64,000 bases of DNA from the NCBI GenBank assembly GCA_947462335.1, contig OX381710.1, positions 25,079,772 through 25,143,771 on the forward strand. The letters run 5' to 3'. A program made the translations under genes and the position numbers. The DNA is from Harmothoe impar (Eukaryota > Annelida > Polychaeta > Phyllodocida > Polynoidae). Positions 32,476 through 43,000 of the stretch are shown here, one piece after another (the stretch's first letter is position 1; every line of letters starts with the position of its first letter). The notes under the pieces are model-generated. The model was not told the origin of the DNA. It made no database searches and worked only from the letters and a program-made list of their open reading frames with translations.

Positions 32476-32646
32476 GGCCTGGTAGGGATTTGAACTTGGG
32501 CTCCCAGCATTATGAGTCCACAGTGCTAACCACTACACTATACTGGACACAGGTGACATTAGGAGTGTCCAGGTATAACCTATTCACAATACCTGCACCC
32601 TGCCTGTACCCTAATCTCGGCCACGAGATTTGGCTGAGCTGGTCCT
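32476..32646 (-). repeat. tRNA-derived SINE, inverted right arm
   Basis: The inverted complement matches 32195-32372 closely (ATTTGAACT for the B-box, TGCTAACCACTACAC for the A-box, CCTAATCTCGGCCACGAGAT). The two arms flank about 100 bp and would form a long hairpin in a transcript. Confidence 0.7.
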
Positions 32647-33852
32647 TGCAGAGCAAAGGGTTATGGTTGTTACCAGTGGTCCAAAAGGTGGAGCCACTGT
32701 ATCTCGCTAATGCGGAATAGTGAACTAACTGCCTCACGTGAAGTTATCTGGATGATTCTACACACGGAAATAAAGCAACGTTGATAAACAGCTTATCTGA
32801 CTGTTGTAGCCATTCAATATAAAGCCAACAAAAGTATCTTGAAATCAACTTGGTAATACATGTAACTGAACTAATTACATCAAGATGTGTACAAGGCTCA
32901 ACATTAAAATCTAATCAAGGTTTGGGAACTCTCTCGAACCATACTGTAAGGTAAGTCAATTTACCCGTGCACCAGGATACATAGCAGTATGAAGGAAACC
33001 TTACCCAACGTTTACTCAGTTAAGTCAGTTTTCTTGGCAGATAAACTCATCTTTTGTGGGCACCAGCTCACATGTGTATTGAGTTGAATACCTCTAACCT
33101 ACAAGTAATCACACCTATTTGATCAGGCCAGATTAAGAGTACTCTAACTTTGCTCTTTTACTACATACCAACTTGAATGCCACCACCCCAGAGGAGAGCA
33201 GGACTTGGGTGTTGGTGGTGTTGGGGGAGAGTGATGTGTGCAATTGTATGAGGAGGGGGGATAAGCAAATGAATGGAGATCGTATTATTTATTTTTCTAA
33301 ATCAGAGACACAACCAAGATGGATATTGACTCATTGAAATTATGCTTTTTATTAGATGATTAGAACTAGAGCACATCATCTAGACATCTTTATGTTTTAA
33401 TTGTTATAATCTAAGCTACACCGCTGTGGTATATGTGAATATTAAAATGGAACAAATTGAGTTGAAGATAACGTAGTGTCTTGGTGATCATTGTTTGGTA
33501 TGATGCACAAATGCAGCATCAAGAGGAACTCGCATGATGCTCCATTCTTCCCAAGGGCTGGACCTGAGTTGGAATTTTGAGACAAAACTCACATAATTGA
33601 ATATACATTTGATTGAATTTAACCTTGGCCATTCATTATCACTGTAGGAACAGTGGATAGTTAGCTCATCACCTATGGTGGGTGGTTGTGTTTGTAAGCA
33701 AAGCTACAGGGGGTGATTGCACAGTATTTATAGGGAGTTAAACATTGTAAAGTTATGAGTTGGTGGCTATGGCCATGTAGTATATAGTGCACTAATGGTT
33801 TTGGGGTATAGTGGTCTATAAGAGCAGGAAATAATAATGTTATGATATGGAT
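32647..33852. other. Intergenic stretch without a gene
   Basis: Nothing coding is recognised. A weak copy of the ATGATGCA...AATGCAGC motif lies near 33500-33545. Confidence 0.35.
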
Positions 33853-34792
33853 GACTAGGCTAACTACATTGGCCTCCATAACAAGGACTAGGGTAACTAC
33901 AAATACATGACTAGGCTAACTAAGTTACTGGTGACGGGGATAGATGAACCTATGATGATATAAAATGACCACTCAGTGCCTGTTTAGGACCCTTATGGGA
34001 TGTGCATTAGTCATATTGGTATGGAGATAAAACATAGTGCATGTAAAGCATAACAGAAGAATTGAGAATTGAGAAGGAATTAACCCATAACGAGGAACAT
34101 GTTCCATGTACTAGGCTAACTATGAAGGACTAGACTAACTCAAAATACAAGGTTGTACAAAAAGAAGCCTATAATATTCCATTTACATGGATTGCCCTTG
34201 GCTGTTTATGCATAATTTAAGGATATACCAACGGTGCACCCAGAGGCCTTACTCCACTGTTAGTACTACATGTATACTACATTTCACCTCATACTAGTTA
34301 AATCTGATTACATGGTATACACTTGTTTGACAGTCCAACCTATTTGCCAACCTGTAAGACAGGCATAAAAACTCCCCACTCCAATTTATGGTACCCAATC
34401 AACCTAATAAGATGCATGCGTACTCCCACTGAGCCCAATCAACATCAACATCATATGTGTAGCCATCTTGAACCTTTGTTTTCATTTCTTGGATTTCAAT
34501 AGGGAAATGGACATTAGTGTATACAAGCTTTCCCGTTGAGGCTTGCAGCTTTAATGTTCTGATCACCAAATCTTCACAGGCATGATTTGCTATCATAATT
34601 ATGCTCAATAATACGCCACAGTGAGCCGCTGCTCAGCTCACAAAACCCACACCGGAGGTCCCTTGTGACTGTAAAGGAACACAATGTTTATAAGGATTAG
34701 TTAGCCTAGTCCTTTTTACTTAGTTAGCCTAGTCATTTCTCTCACAACAGACTGAGTTAGCCTAGTCACATCAATATAGTTAGCCTATAGTC
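33853..34792. mobile_element. Element with inverted subterminal GACTAGGCTAACT motifs, about 0.94 kb
   Basis: The left side carries five copies of GACTAGGCTAACT or one-base variants (33853, 33886, 33909, 34110, 34128). The right side carries four copies of the inverted form AGTTAGCCTAGTC (34699, 34722, 34755, 34778). None lies in between. Such opposed subterminal motifs are typical transposase-binding arrays of DNA transposons. No transposase frame is present and the exact termini are not defined. Confidence 0.55.
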
Positions 34793-34826
34793 TTCAATCT
34801 TTATTTCAGGCTGATGTCGGCCATCA

Positions 34827-35441
34827 TTGATCAGCTTACTATACATTCCAGGCCCAGTGTTCGTACAGGTAGATAGACCTGGTTACAAATACTTCCAAGT
34901 AACTCGTAAACACAAACATCCCAACGCCAGGAGGGCTTCTGGTGGCATGGGGATATTAATATCAAAAGAACTTGAAGGTTGTATACAGCTACGCATTATG
35001 TCAGACTTTTTTATACTGATCCGTTTTGTTTCTAAACATTTTTGTTTTGCACGGGACTTGGTGGTAGGTGCTATTTATATACCACCAGAGGGATCTACTT
35101 ACAGAGCAGAAAATGATAACTATTTTGAAATAATATCTGAACAAATCGGTGCACTTGAACATCAAGATATAGATCTTATACTGTGTGGCGATTTAAACGC
35201 ACGCACTTCATCAGTGAATGAGCTTAGTTCAAACTCACTAAAGCTAGTCACAGGTACCTTGTCAACTGAGAGAGAGTCCATTGATAAAACTGTAAATAAT
35301 AATGGTAAAGAGCTTATCCAGCTATGTAAGGATATGGATATGGTTATACTGAATGGTAGAATGCCAGAGGTTAACAACACAGGTGGTTTTACATGCTATA
35401 CGGCTAATGGTCAAAGTGTGGTTGACTATGTACTATGTTAG
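34827..35441 (+). pseudogene. LINE endonuclease domain, 5'-truncated and cut by a stop
   Basis: The frame shows an apurinic-type endonuclease domain of a non-LTR retrotransposon: GGMGILISKELEG, then AIYIPPEGS, then LILCGDLNARTSS with the catalytic Asp-Asn pair. The N-terminal part with the conserved Glu is missing, so the element is 5'-truncated near 34850. A TAG at 35439-35441 ends the frame. The next frame (35469) is in the same phase and starts with the missing end of the domain (LLPDSDHTPLTF). The break is thus a single nonsense codon, not a frameshift. Confidence 0.85.
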
Positions 35442-38400
35442 GCAAGCTCTCTAGGTATATGTGACAAAATGGAAATATCACATTTGTTGCCTGACTCTGA
35501 CCACACACCATTAACCTTTAGTGTAAAAGGTGCTATAGTAAACCCCGAAACTAGTCAAGTAGCAGGTGAGCCATACATGGCATACAAATGGAATGGTGTA
35601 AAAAAAGAATTATATAAAGCGAATCTCAGCGGTGAAGAATGTAACCAACTTATGGAGCACATGGTGACCCTAGCAACTGACCCAGGTAACAACATTGATG
35701 AGATAGTCCACACATACTACGAGTTTCTAGATACAGCAATCCCTGTCGCTAAGTGTTCAAGGTCTAAATCAACAAAATTCCCGCAAAACACATGGTACAA
35801 TGATGAGTGCAAGCTTGCCAAGAGAAAGGTACATGATTATAGTAGACAATATGACCTAACCTTGGAGTTACATAAAGATATATACAATACACTTAAAAAA
35901 GATTACATGCGAATTATTCAGAAAACTAAGAGAGCTGCAAAAAGGAAGAAGGGTCTGGAGCTTGAAAAAATGCTAGAGGTAGAAAACAATACTAGATTCT
36001 GGAAGTCTTGGAAGAAAATGCAAGGTAAAACAAGCCAGTGTGACATCAAAATTGATGAATTTGTTGATTATTTTAGAACACAGCAAACTCCCCCTAATGT
36101 GGAATATTTTGATTGCATTGGCATGAATGAAATAGAAACATATGTAGAAAACTTTACATATGGCTATGGTCCTGATAATATGGATAAATCAATACAATCG
36201 CTATTAGATTCTCCTGTCAGTATAGAGGAGATAGAAGGTGCGCTCAGTGCTTTAAAATCTAAAAAAGCAACTGGAACGGATGGAATACCCGCTGAATTTC
36301 TAAAATATGGTGGCAGGGTTTTTGCCGAGGTAGTCTATGTTGTATTTAATTGTGTATGGGAAGCAGTTGATTTCCCAGAAAAATGGGCAGAAGGAATAAT
36401 TAGCCCTCTACATAAGAAAGGAGATACAGGGAACCCTGATAATTACAGGAAAATAACTATTATGAACAGCACTTGTAAACTCTTTGAAGTTATTATCAAC
36501 AACAGACTAAAGTTCAATAATGATATGTTGAATCAAGACGATCCACTTCAGAATGGTTTTGTTGAAAAGGGTAGGACATTGGATAATGTGTTTATTTTGT
36601 ACACTGCTGTAAAAATGGTTCAGGCTGAAGGTAAATCTCTGTATTGTTGTTTCATTGACTTCACAAAGGCCTTTGACTATATTAATAGAAAAGCTTTATT
36701 TTACAAACTGATATGTAACCAGGTGAAAGGAAAAGCACTTCAAGTCCTTATGAATTTGTATGAGAAGTCACACTCCAAAGTGCGTGTCAAGTCTGAGTTG
36801 AGTGAAAACATAGATAGTCTATACGGTGTTCTACAAGGGGGAGTACTCAGCCCTAAACTATTTAATACTTTTCTCTCAGATATTGCTGAACATCTTGACC
36901 TAGACTGTGGAGTAGATATATGTGGGATGAATGTTGCTTACCTACTGTATGCAGATGACTTAGTTTTAATGTCTTCCTCACCTGACAGACTACAGAGGCA
37001 GCTCGACAAACTATTTCAATATTGTAGGAAATGGCATCTGATAGTAAATATGACTAAGTCAAATATTATGATATTTAACGATAAGAGAAAGAAGAACACA
37101 TGTAACTTTAAGTATGGAGATGCGACAGTAGAAAAAGTAGAATCATATAAATACTTAGGTTTTATACTAAACACTAGTCATAAGGATATTTTCCACGAAA
37201 CCTATGACCAGCTATGGGATAAGGGCAGAAAGGCAGCATATGAAGCTAATTCATGCTGCTATCAACACATAGGAAAACCTGATCCAAGAATGGCCCTTAA
37301 AGTATTTGATAGTCAGATTAGGCCCTGTCTAGATTATGGTTGTGAGATATGGGGCATGAGTAAGGGTAACAAACTCCAAAAGCTTGAAACTATACAACTA
37401 AAATACCTAAAGTCTATGCTAGGTGTTAGAAAGCAGACCACAACAGCTGCAGTATACGCTGATACAGGGAGAGTACCTCTCAAAGTAAAATGGGAAATTC
37501 AGGCCCTACGTTATTGGGAACGGGTTATCAACCTTCAAGAGTCTCACATCCTGCATAAATGCTATCTGAAATTAAGTGCCCTTGAAACCATCGGCCAGGT
37601 TAATTGGTGTAGAAACATTAAGTGTTTACTGATCTCGTTAGGTATAAGATATGCTCAACTCTGGAACATGCAGGCAACATGTGATGACCCTAAAGCTATA
37701 AGTGCAGTAACTGAAATAATAAATTGTAAATATAGAGACCAAGTAATGAATGAGATATTTTCAGCAGGGGAAGGCAAAAAACTTAGAACATATAAGATAT
37801 TCAAATTAGAATTTAGGCTTGAACACTATCTGTTTTGCATCCCTAATCAAAAACATAGGATTGCACTCTCACGGTATAGACTCAGCTCACATAATCTAGG
37901 TATAGAGACAGGAAGGCACTGTAGGCCTCCAAAGCCTGCTTGTGACAGGATATGTTTACATTGTTCTAGTGGTGCTATAGATGATGAGATACACCTCCTG
38001 ACAGCATGTGACTTTCATAGTGTATCAAGAGAACATTTTATGACGATTATAAGTGATACTATACATAACTACCAAGAAATGTCAAACCTAGATAAATTTA
38101 TATCAGTTATGAGAACTAGTGATGCTGTTGTTATAAAGGCACTTGCCAAGTTTGTATGCACTGCATTTACGCAAAGACAGCAGGTTTAAGTCAAAGTAAA
38201 AAAGGTACTTGTATACTATTTCATGTAACTGTAAAGAGGAAGTATTCTCAGAACCCACATGTGGGTATGTATGCCATGTCTGTACATTTTAGTATGTGTG
38301 ACTATGAATGTGTGTATATGTGTGTGAGTGGATGTTCTGTATACTTTATAACTGTGTATTATCTTGTGTTAAAACTAGTAGATAGTTGTAGATATGTAGT

Positions 38401-38493
38401 ACTTAGCTTTAGATTAGAAACATATGCTGAATGTATGACACATAGGTCAGTAATGACCTCCTTTTGTTGTCAATAAAAGATTATTATTATTAT
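34850..38493 (+). mobile_element. CR1/Jockey-like LINE, 5'-truncated
   Basis: A non-LTR retrotransposon with endonuclease, reverse transcriptase and a C-terminal Cys/His region. It ends with AATAAA and a (TTA)n tail near 38472-38493. The 5' end is lost, as is usual after target-primed reverse transcription. No target duplication was identified. The clade is judged from domain order and tail only; L2, Crack or Daphne relatives are possible. Confidence 0.85.
35469..38189 (+). CDS. LINE reverse transcriptase, 906-codon open frame
   Basis: The frame begins with the end of the endonuclease domain (SDHTPL, residues about 10-15) and continues into a long linker. The reverse transcriptase follows: ISPLHKKGD with NYRKITIMN (about 313-335), NGFVEKGRT, CFIDFTKAFD (about 392-401, catalytic Asp), LQGGVLSPKLFN (about 455-466) and YADDLVLM (494-501, catalytic Asp pair), then YKYLGFIL. 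A C-terminal Cys/His cluster (CDRICLHC ... HLLTAC, about residues 826-848) is typical of CR1/Jockey-type proteins. The catalytic residues are intact. It would copy its own RNA at a nicked target. With the endonuclease cut off by the upstream stop, this copy is not expected to be autonomous. The ATG at 35469 is probably internal to the ancestral frame, not a real start. Confidence 0.9.
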   Translation: MEISHLLPDSDHTPLTFSVKGAIVNPETSQVAGEPYMAYKWNGVKKELYKANLSGEECNQLMEHMVTLATDPGNNIDEIVHTYYEFLDTAIPVAKCSRSKSTKFPQNTWYNDECKLAKRKVHDYSRQYDLTLELHKDIYNTLKKDYMRIIQKTKRAAKRKKGLELEKMLEVENNTRFWKSWKKMQGKTSQCDIKIDEFVDYFRTQQTPPNVEYFDCIGMNEIETYVENFTYGYGPDNMDKSIQSLLDSPVSIEEIEGALSALKSKKATGTDGIPAEFLKYGGRVFAEVVYVVFNCVWEAVDFPEKWAEGIISPLHKKGDTGNPDNYRKITIMNSTCKLFEVIINNRLKFNNDMLNQDDPLQNGFVEKGRTLDNVFILYTAVKMVQAEGKSLYCCFIDFTKAFDYINRKALFYKLICNQVKGKALQVLMNLYEKSHSKVRVKSELSENIDSLYGVLQGGVLSPKLFNTFLSDIAEHLDLDCGVDICGMNVAYLLYADDLVLMSSSPDRLQRQLDKLFQYCRKWHLIVNMTKSNIMIFNDKRKKNTCNFKYGDATVEKVESYKYLGFILNTSHKDIFHETYDQLWDKGRKAAYEANSCCYQHIGKPDPRMALKVFDSQIRPCLDYGCEIWGMSKGNKLQKLETIQLKYLKSMLGVRKQTTTAAVYADTGRVPLKVKWEIQALRYWERVINLQESHILHKCYLKLSALETIGQVNWCRNIKCLLISLGIRYAQLWNMQATCDDPKAISAVTEIINCKYRDQVMNEIFSAGEGKKLRTYKIFKLEFRLEHYLFCIPNQKHRIALSRYRLSSHNLGIETGRHCRPPKPACDRICLHCSSGAIDDEIHLLTACDFHSVSREHFMTIISDTIHNYQEMSNLDKFISVMRTSDAVVIKALAKFVCTAFTQRQQV

Positions 38494-38577
38494 ATGTCTT
38501 GCATTGGCTTCATTGAATCGTATAATATGTTACGATTTTGAAACATGTTAAATTGTTAATTCAAAAACACCTCATTA

Positions 38578-38928
38578 GCCCACTCAAAAAAAAGTGGGTT
38601 CACCAAGGACTGAAAAATATGACGAGGGGGGCCTTTTTTTTTTTAACTTGTGGGCTAACATGTATAGGCTAATATATCTTTTTCACAACCAAAATTCAAA
38701 TGTTAGTAGTTAAGAATTGATCTTTAGAAGTGGGGAAATGTAAGTTATTTCTATCTTAATGCACTACTGGCAGCATTAGCTTTAATTTAATACCAAATAT
38801 GCCAAATATTTGTCCATTTTTATCATATAAATTTTACATAAAAAATTTGCAAAAAAGAAAGTTTTCCTCAAAAGCTGATTTTCATGATGTGCGCGGTGAT
38901 AAGAAACCATTTTATTTTTTAAGTGGCC
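38578..38928. mobile_element. PIF/Harbinger-type MITE, 351 bp, target duplication TTA
   Basis: Starts GCCCACTCAAAAAA and ends TTTTTTAAGTGGCC, with TTA at 38575-38577 and 38929-38931. The right end matches the 8437-8814 copy (GGTGATAAGAAACCATTTTA against the inverted TAAAATGGTTTCTCATCACC). Non-coding. Confidence 0.8.
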
Positions 38929-39039
38929 TTACCATGGAAACGAGACTGTCCTGATTCATCCAATTAGTCCACCTTACATGATTTTCAGACTCACTAAAGA
39001 TACAGCTATCAGAAAAATTATGGGTTGGGTGTTAGTGCC

Positions 39040-39245
39040 TACTTGGCAGTTACAAATGATCCTGCTCATGGATTAATTGATGCATCATGGCGACCCTTTG
39101 GGGGTGCATCACGCCTATTAGTGTCCCCATGGTGCATGCCCGCATGCGGCACTCGCGAGTTATTCGTCATGGCTGCATTGATGCATTACCGCAACATGAG
39201 ATGGTACATTAGAACACTATGCTGTACTATGCTGCTGTTAACGGG
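39040..39245. repeat. Dispersed palindromic repeat copy
   Basis: Repeated diverged halves of the ATGATGCATGAATGCAGC motif (TTGATGCATCATGG near 39077, GGCTGCATTGATGCATTACC near 39172), ending in a GTTAACGGGTTAAC inverted repeat. Same family as 5643-5837 and 57940-58115. Confidence 0.45.
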
Positions 39246-39689
39246 TTAACGTAGAAGGCATCAACTGTATACTCACAGCAGGGTCTCGTTAACTACACGC
39301 TCTTTATGTCCTTATTGATCACTATACATCACTAATAATTTATTCACAACCATTGGTTAATGACTTATAGCTGCTCACGGTTAGTTTTTACAACTATTAA
39401 GATAAATCAATGAAATTGATGATTATATATGGCACAGATGCCCGGTGTACATTATGTACACCTCAACCTATTGACGTTACATGTTATCACATTAACTGCA
39501 CAGCGGGTGACGTAATAATACATGACTTGGCTCATTTCCAACACTCATAAAATAAGTAAAAGTCATCCACCAATTAAATCGAATACAACTTAAAAGTCAA
39601 TTTGAATAGGCCATTTGAGGGCAGATGAGTGGGTGGCTGGTGGTGGGTCCTCTGACCCAACCGTCACAAGCACCAGGAGTGGTTTATGT

Positions 39690-39994
39690 ACCTCTAGGTG
39701 TAGAAGCTCCTATATGAAAGCTCCTCCAGGGCGCGCATGTGCACTAACAGCCCAGTGTGTTAGCACCTGGAGGAAGGTGTGCTGACTGGGGGGGGGGGGG
39801 GGGGGGGGGTATTAGCTCGGGCATGCGCAGTGAGCAGCAGTGTGTAGAGATTTAAGACCAGTGTAGAGTGAGGAGGTAGAGAGGCCTAGGTCGGTACAGT
39901 CCCAGCTACAGTGGTTTCCTGCGCTCTGTTGGATAGTTCTGTGTATACCTAAAAAAAGGGCTCTGTCTGTATACATAAAAAAATCACCATCACG
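39690..39994 (+). promoter_or_regulatory. Promoter and 5' UTR region of the SPATA18-like gene
   Basis: GC-rich stretch just upstream of the first coding exon. It contains GCGCGCATGTGCA near 39731 and GCATGCGCA at 39821-39829, both like NRF-1 sites (consensus around GCGCATGCGC), and a 22-base G run at 39788-39809. No TATA box is evident. Control of a mitochondrial gene by NRF-1 would make sense but is inference. Mammalian SPATA18 is a p53 target; I found no clear p53 site here. Confidence 0.4.
39788..39809. repeat. Poly-G run, 22 bases
   Basis: Uninterrupted G tract about 190 bases upstream of the SPATA18-like start codon; one of the longest of many such runs in the window. It could fold as a G-quadruplex. 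Confidence 0.9.
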
Positions 39995-40081
39995 ATGGCG
40001 GAATCACTGCGGAGACTTGTCAACCTGGGATCGTTCAGCGTCCTGCAGGAGAAGGCTGAACAGTGGCTGGACACTTACAAG
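39995..40081 (+). CDS. SPATA18: SPATA18 coding exon 1
   Basis: 29 codons from an ATG in good context (CACGATGG) to AAG, then donor GTAGGC at 40082; phase 0. Encodes MAESLRRLVN to WLDTYK, the conserved N-terminus. Confidence 0.88.
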
Positions 40082-43000
40082 GTAGGCTGACATTTATGAC
40101 CCCCCCCCCCCCCCCCTTACTTGAGACCAGGAGGGCTCCAGTGTAGAACCCATGTATGTGGGGGAGGTGAGGTGGAATATATCCGCCCCGTGTTGGACGT
40201 GTGTACCGTTGTATTGAACAGCCCGCGCACACCGCGATGCGTCCAAGCCCGGCACTGGTTGCTAAGGACGCCTTGCCAGGGAAAGTGGGAGGGGGTTAGG
40301 GGGATACAGGAGGGGAGTGGCGAGTAGGGAAACTGGAGGGCGGTGTGTGTGGTGGGGGGGGGGGGGGGGGGATTTCCCGCGCGCGCCTGGATCACCATTC
40401 AGTTCTCCAACGATAAACAGCACATATAGGTTCCAACAGTATAACTAGGCCCTAAATCACAGGTGGAAAGGTGATTCTGGAGCTACATGTCCAAGCGTGC
40501 TAGGCGGGCCCTATCCGTGTGTAGGCCAGTAGGTGGCGGGGGCAGGGGGCAGGGCTATATATAGGGTTATACATTGGAGTAAGCCTTATCAAAGGTATAC
40601 ACAGGCACAATAACACACCTGACAGCCATGAAGCTTATTGGTTATTGAGACTCAACGACTATTGACTATCCATATTGATAAATTACTATTGATATATGAG
40701 TGCTTACTACACATGCTCCCATTCATGAATTACTGACATGAAATGGGTGACTTCTGAGCATTGACTAGCCTATAGGCAGATAGACATTAAATTGTGTTTT
40801 CTTTGTACCTCTGACACGCTTGGAAAGTGTTAACTTTGCCTTGTGTGCCAATTCAAGTAGCCTTGCTTGCTTACCATTTCTGCAAATTGCATGACCTAAC
40901 ATTTTTCTATTAAACGCCAAATCTGCCGTGTCTGCATCTAAGATGGCTAAGATACTACCTATCATGGCCCGGTATGGACGGCCTCAAATGCTGCCTCGCC
41001 TCTGTAAAGGAAACCATATGCCACATCAATCAATTGAGATGGAATCTTCTATATATAGTATTTCAACCAGTCCAATAAATGCATATACGAATATATGGCA
41101 ATGTCCCTGAATTAGTGAATCTGATAGTAGAGATTCTATGGGAAGTTTAAATCGCGATGTCAGTAAATCGTGGATACGCACGAACAGCCTGATATGAAAT
41201 ACTGTACAGAAAACATATTACCATTCAAATGATACATGTTGTACTAAGACTACTGATATCATGCGTACAACCATGCCTAAATTATTTTTAATAGTTTTGG
41301 TCATACCGTACCTCCAAATCTGGTATGTGAGGCTAGTGGGGATATTATTCTACTCGCCTCAAGTTGAGTTAGGTCTTATATACACGTATATATATATATG
41401 GTAGTCCTCTGCATGTTGTACCGATCTTAACATGTTAGTTTCGATGTTAATCAGATAGTCTATCATGCTTAATCCATACCTAAGGTCACCTCCTATACCC
41501 TACTACCCATTCCATAGTCACCAGGCAGTATTGTAAACCGGGGATTTCATAAAGGTGTTGGGCACCTGGGAGTGTGGCTATCTTACAGTAGGAATATATA
41601 CCACGACAAATAGTGGCTGTTTAATAGTAAAGTTTATGTAGACGAGCAGTAGAAGCTACCATAGTTTTACAGGATAATACTACAGTATTAGAATGTATAC
41701 ATGAGCATTAGAATAAATAATTGTTGGTGTACACAGTAGAAAAAATGATATTATTGGGTTCACTATTTACAGTGTGGGATAAAAGGCCTTTTCTAAACAC
41801 TATGAATATACACCACCATAACTTAATGGATGGACAACATATCCGAATAATTGTGACGTGCCCCCACCCTGGGCACACTTTATTCTATCAGTATCACTCG
41901 TTATTTGAAGTCAGGATCCTTCTTTTCACGCCACTGTTTAGCCCATAGCACACACTCTCAGCTGGTTTAATGAGAGTAAAACACAATCTAGGTGTGTGTA
42001 ACTCTATCCCTGCTGATCTCAAACTGTGAACATGTAATTCAGTCCATGCCAGGTCCCTGATTACAAACGCTTGGATCTGTTCTGTTTTACGTTTAGCCCT
42101 TATTAACTTAGCTTCTAATACAACTAGCATTTTATGTGCATATTATACGGTAACAATACCATTTATTTAAGGACAGTAGCGAATGATTTCAGCGATTCAA
42201 TATGAGGGAGAGAGTACGTGAGAGAGCGCGAGAGTGAGACAGATAGAAAGGCGATCTAGATAGTAAGAGAGACAGAGACAGAAACTTAGAGTGTGGTGGT
42301 GAGAGGCAACACTCACACTGAAAAAGTAAACTCGTCTCCAGACTCGTCGAAGTGACTGTCATAAAATAAACGAGCCAAAAGTTGTCTAATGTATCAGGTT
42401 ACCATCCCACAAATAGAATCTAGAGCTGGCAAATGTCGGGTTTTGGGCTGGCACATACCAAGTGGGTCTTCTATCTCCAGCTAGAAGACTCGCTTCCTTG
42501 TCACTTAGACGAGTTGTTGACTCGTTTATTTTATGACCGTCACTTTGAAGAGTCTGGAGACAAGTTTATTTTTTGAGTGCACCTGGGTCGTAATAGTTAT
42601 ACAGAAAGTAGCAACAGCCACCAGGGTTTAATTATAGCATACAAATCAACAATAGCTTAGTACGCGCAGGAGGATAGAGGGCTAATCCCCCAGTCACGGC
42701 CACGTGATGTAATGGTAGACAATGTATATACTATAGTATTTCAGCAATCATTAAGAGGACTAACTGTCGTCAATATCATATTCTTTGAGTTATGGTATTT
42801 TTATTGTAACAAAATGAGCATATATATCTAAGTTAGTGCACCATGCTGCTTATATTTACCTTTATTTCTCGCCATTTATACCTCACTCATCTATATATTT
42901 GCTCTACAATCCTTTCCCAATGTATTTTCTTTTCAATTTCAACGCCCCGCCCCCATGGCTTCTAACGTCCCTTCATGGCTTCAAACGTCCCTCCTTGACT

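Noticed and set aside
38156..38476. Separate small gene after the LINE reverse transcriptase
   Set aside because: It is the 3' untranslated part of the LINE, ending in AATAAA and the TTA tail.
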